From Candidatus Lambdaproteobacteria bacterium (GTDB lineage: Bacteria > SAR324 > NAC60-12), in assembly GCA_012964265.1 (NCBI GenBank), contig DTUH01000209.1:1-9224 (forward strand): a stretch of 9,224 bases of DNA, read 5' to 3'. Under the pieces are notes generated by a model, which saw only the letters and a program-made list of their open reading frames with translations, ran no database searches and was not told the origin of the DNA. The translations under genes were made by a program, and so were the position numbers. Positions 6,767 through 9,224 of this stretch are shown here, in pieces (the stretch's first letter is position 1; every line of letters begins with the position of its first letter).

Positions 6767-6982
6767 GTTTTAAAACAATTACACACTCCCCCTTTTGTAT
6801 TGGCGGTCTGCCTTCAGCAAAGTTCTAAACTTGAAACGGAACTCAGTCAAATCTTGTTAAATTGAAGACTTTTAGTTGAATTTAAGCATCCGTCCAACTC
6901 CGGATTAACCTTGCCGTTTATCGCAAATAATGATTCAATAACACCCTGATTTAATATAAAATTTTCTTTATAGAGTTTAATT
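6767..6982. other. Intergenic region upstream of the phosphate permease gene
   Basis: This 216-bp A+T-rich spacer separates the MaoC-like gene from the permease gene. I see no strong terminator and no pair of 7-bp direct repeats resembling an E. coli Pho box. A possible -10 box TATAAA lies at 6955-6960 with a poor -35 (TTCAAT, 6934-6939, 15-bp spacing), which would put transcription start about 16 bases before the TTG start. No small gene or RNA is supported. Confidence 0.4.
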
Positions 6983-8473
6983 TTGCTTGATCCATCAGTT
7001 CTCATTTTTTTAAGCAGCGGCCTTTTTCTGGGTTGGTCACTTGGCGCAAACGATGCGGCCAACGTTTTCGGTACAGCGGTTGGCAGCCGCATGGTTCGTT
7101 TCACAACTGCGGCAATAATTTGCGGAATTTTTGTGGTTCTTGGCGCTTTTGTCAGTGGAGCCGGAGCCGCACAAACTTTGGGTAAACTAGGTGCGGTGAA
7201 TGCCATAGGCGGCTCCTTCATGGCCGCTCTGGCCGCAGGTTTGACAGTTTATTGGATGACTAAAATGGGCCTTCCTGTGTCAACCAGCCAGGCGATTATT
7301 GGTTCGATTATCGGCTGGAACCTGTTTAGTGATTCTTACACAGATGTTTCTTCTTTACTGAAAATTCTTTCGACCTGGATCATTTGCCCCTTGTTATCTG
7401 CTGTAATCGCGGCGCTTTTATTTACATTGTCCAAACGCTTTGTACGAAAAATGGGAATCGGACTGATACGTTTCGACGGTTATACCCGTCTTGCTTTAAT
7501 CCTGGCGGGAGCCTTTGGTGCCTACAGTCTGGGAGCAAACAACATTGCCAACGTGATGGGGGTTTTTGTGCCCGTAGCACCGTTTCTGGATATGCAGTTT
7601 GGGCAGGGTTTTAGTATTTCTTCGGCTCAACAATTGTTTTTAGTTGGGGGACTGGCAATTGCTGTCGGTGTCTTCACTTATTCCAAACGGGTTATGATGA
7701 CAGTTGGTTCGGAATTGATGACTCTCACTCCATTGGCTGCATGGGTTGCGGTAATGTCTCACTCGATTGTTCTCTTTCTTTTTGCGTCTGAGCGGCTGGA
7801 GCAGTTGCTGGCCAATATGTCTCTTCCGACAATTCCGCTTGTCCCGGTTTCAAGTTCACAAGCAGTAGTTGGCGCGGTAATTGGAATTGGAATGCTTCAG
7901 GGAGGCAGGGGAATTCAGTGGCCCCGTGTTTACAGCATTGTCAGAGGCTGGATTATCACTCCGCTCATTTCATGTTTGATTTGTTTTGTCGGTTTGTATT
8001 TTATGCAAAACGTTTTTCAGCAAACCGTACAGCGCGATTCAAATTATCAGCTTTCTGCAAGTGTTATCGAAAAGTTTCAAAAAGAAGGAATTGAAACGTC
8101 AGGACTGAACGAACTGTCAGGAACTGTTTTCCGGAGTTCGGCCGAGGTTGTGCGCTCGGTTAAGGAAAAAGTGACTTTGTCAAGTAAACAGGGTCTGAAA
8201 GTGGTGGAGTACTCTTTCCAAAAAAACCTGGCTATTACTGCTGAAAATATTGCGGCCATGGACAAAAACGGCCTGTCCTCAGTACAACTGAAAGCCCTGA
8301 ATCAGTTGGAGGGCAGGTCTTTCGACTACCCTTGGCAACTGGGAGATGCTTTGGCCGAAATCAGCACAGAGTGGGTAGTCCGCGGAGGAGGGTTGAAGAA
8401 TAAATTACATGACCGTAAAATAAAACAAAAACTTGCCTATTTATACAGAATTTTTCAACGGAGAGAAATATGA
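6983..8473 (+). CDS. PiT-family inorganic phosphate permease with long C-terminal tail
   Basis: This inner-membrane cation-coupled phosphate carrier has the internal duplication typical of PiT proteins. The first signature is GANDAANVFGTAVGS (21-35) and its counterpart is GANNIANVMG (184-193), with Asn in place of the second Asp. Paired PVSTSQAIIG (98-107) and PVSSSQAVVG (288-297) blocks complete the two halves. Hydrophobic segments fill residues 1-345. Residues about 346-496 form a soluble, helical, charged tail that compact bacterial PiT carriers of about 330 residues lack. The start is inferred as TTG at 6983, just before the first membrane segment; an in-frame TAG sits at 6971 and no ATG comes earlier than residue 37. 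Some PiT relatives carry sulfate, but the overlapping DUF47 partner argues for phosphate. Confidence 0.92.
   Translation: MLDPSVLIFLSSGLFLGWSLGANDAANVFGTAVGSRMVRFTTAAIICGIFVVLGAFVSGAGAAQTLGKLGAVNAIGGSFMAALAAGLTVYWMTKMGLPVSTSQAIIGSIIGWNLFSDSYTDVSSLLKILSTWIICPLLSAVIAALLFTLSKRFVRKMGIGLIRFDGYTRLALILAGAFGAYSLGANNIANVMGVFVPVAPFLDMQFGQGFSISSAQQLFLVGGLAIAVGVFTYSKRVMMTVGSELMTLTPLAAWVAVMSHSIVLFLFASERLEQLLANMSLPTIPLVPVSSSQAVVGAVIGIGMLQGGRGIQWPRVYSIVRGWIITPLISCLICFVGLYFMQNVFQQTVQRDSNYQLSASVIEKFQKEGIETSGLNELSGTVFRSSAEVVRSVKEKVTLSSKQGLKVVEYSFQKNLAITAENIAAMDKNGLSSVQLKALNQLEGRSFDYPWQLGDALAEISTEWVVRGGGLKNKLHDRKIKQKLAYLYRIFQRREI
8460..8466 (+). promoter_or_regulatory. Ribosome-binding site inside the permease gene
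   Basis: GGAGAGA lies just before the ATG at 8470, within the last codons of the permease gene. Together with the ATGA overlap it indicates translational coupling of the two genes. Confidence 0.65.
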
Positions 8474-9126
8474 ACCCTTTGAGTTTGTTTTTTAAAAAAC
8501 AGTATGCAATAGAAGAAAAAATTCAACGCCTTTTACGATTCCTCGAGGATATGGCGCATCTCTATCAGGAAGCCTATAAGGCATTTCTTGATGGGAGTTT
8601 TGAGGATTTAACTCAAGGTAACGACGAGCTGGATAAAATTGAAAAAGAATTGGATGATATTGGACGTCAGATTCAAATGTCCTTGCTGCACGAATCTTTG
8701 ATGCCGGATTCGCGTGATGACCTGCTTTGGTTTTTGACCAAACTGGATAAAGTGCCAAGCAGTTTCAAGCACTCACTTGGCGATATTGTCCTCGAAAAAC
8801 CGGAAATTCCGGAAGACTTTATTTTACCTCTGAAAGATATGCTTTCACACACTCATGATGCGGTGCAAGCTCTGGCATATGCAACGGACTCGCTTTTTTC
8901 AGACTTGAGGGCAGTCCGGCAGCATGTGGAAGAAGTCAGTCGTCAGGAAAGTATGGTAGATAAAATTGAGCATAAACTACTGCAAGCTGTATTTGAGAAT
9001 GAAAAATTAGAACTGGCGCGCAAGTATCAGCTAAAAGGAATATTGAAACAACTTGGCGCGGTCACAAATCTTGCCGAAGATGTTGCGGATGCAGTACTAA
9101 TTTTGGCAACCAAGCACTCCACCTGA
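8470..9126 (+). CDS. DUF47/PhoU-like accessory protein of the phosphate permease
   Basis: The 218-residue cytoplasmic protein is almost entirely helical, with heptad-like patterns, and fits the DUF47 family of PhoU-like proteins in length and organisation. Acidic clusters that in PhoU-type bundles hold metal ions are visible: ELDKIEKELDD (53-63), the E160/D164/E167 region, and AEDVAD at 202-207 in the conserved C-terminal helix. In many genomes this family is encoded next to PiT permeases and is thought to regulate or assist them; its exact action is not settled. Here the ATG at 8470 overlaps the permease stop codon (ATGA) and is preceded by GGAGAGA, so the two are translationally coupled and likely made in matched amounts. 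No signal peptide or membrane helix is present. Confidence 0.92.
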   Translation: MNPLSLFFKKQYAIEEKIQRLLRFLEDMAHLYQEAYKAFLDGSFEDLTQGNDELDKIEKELDDIGRQIQMSLLHESLMPDSRDDLLWFLTKLDKVPSSFKHSLGDIVLEKPEIPEDFILPLKDMLSHTHDAVQALAYATDSLFSDLRAVRQHVEEVSRQESMVDKIEHKLLQAVFENEKLELARKYQLKGILKQLGAVTNLAEDVADAVLILATKHST

Positions 9127-9224
9127 GTGTTTTCTGTGAATATCATGACACACAACGTATCGGACGGGTCTTGAAAATTTCTGATAAACCCCGCTGCGGA
9201 GAACAAATCCGTGTCTGGATGGAT
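9127..9224. other. Right edge: unresolved, possibly the start of another gene
   Basis: These 98 bases follow the DUF47 gene. On the plus strand the frame beginning at 9129 stays open to the edge, reading in part RIGRVLKISDKPRCGEQ, with only TTG (9171) or an upstream CTG (9123) as early start. On the minus strand two frames are also open, and a third would end in a TGA around 9146-9144. The fragment is too short to choose. No terminator hairpin is visible after the DUF47 stop. Confidence 0.2.

Noticed and set aside
6767..6982. Possible Pho box or terminator upstream of the phosphate permease
   Set aside because: No paired CTGTCAT-like repeats with the right spacing and no stable stem followed by a T-run could be found.
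6847..7221. Minus-strand open frame of 124 codons opposite the permease start
   Set aside because: Most of it is antisense to the conserved first PiT repeat and the rest covers A+T-rich spacer. No domain or ribosome site supports it.

Overview
The window is a compact, gene-dense chromosomal segment from a Gram-negative bacterium. A lipid A-type acyltransferase, several Sec-type signal peptides and a protein ending in an outer-membrane beta-signal point that way. G+C is moderate, roughly 43% by eye. Most starts lack a clear Shine-Dalgarno sequence, and two good genes appear to start with TTG. Nothing fixes the lineage; a deltaproteobacterial or SAR324-like proteobacterium is a guess only.

Layout. 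(1) 136-369 (+) is a small two-CxxC zinc-ribbon protein. It converges, with a 12-bp gap, on (2) a minus-strand block of five genes, read from right to left: threonine synthase (5585-4182), an LpxL/HtrB-family acyltransferase (4145-3108), an alpha/beta-hydrolase-fold protein whose nucleophile serine is a glycine (3053-2283), an exported FecR-domain protein (2260-1340) and a shortened A24 prepilin peptidase (1104-382). Gaps in the block are 22-54 bp except the last, which is 235 bp and holds a large imperfect palindrome (1238-1318). (3) A 107-bp divergent promoter region (5586-5692) separates thrC from (4) a plus-strand pair: an exported probable beta-barrel protein (5693-6247) and a MaoC-fold hydratase (6269-6766). 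(5) After a 216-bp spacer comes a phosphate-uptake pair: a PiT-family permease with an unusual soluble C-terminal tail (6983-8473) and a DUF47/PhoU-like partner (8470-9126) joined by an ATGA overlap.

Functionally this is mostly housekeeping and envelope biology: threonine biosynthesis, envelope lipid acylation, an exported FecR-type protein, pilin-type signal processing, CoA-thioester hydration and phosphate import. I see no transposase, phage gene, CRISPR array, rRNA or tRNA, and no evident defence or biosynthetic cluster. The points worth a second look are the dead-looking hydrolase, the C-terminal tail on the permease, the palindromic repeat after fecR, the N-terminally reduced prepilin peptidase, the overlapping divergent promoters, and a strong excess of the palindrome TCCGGA.
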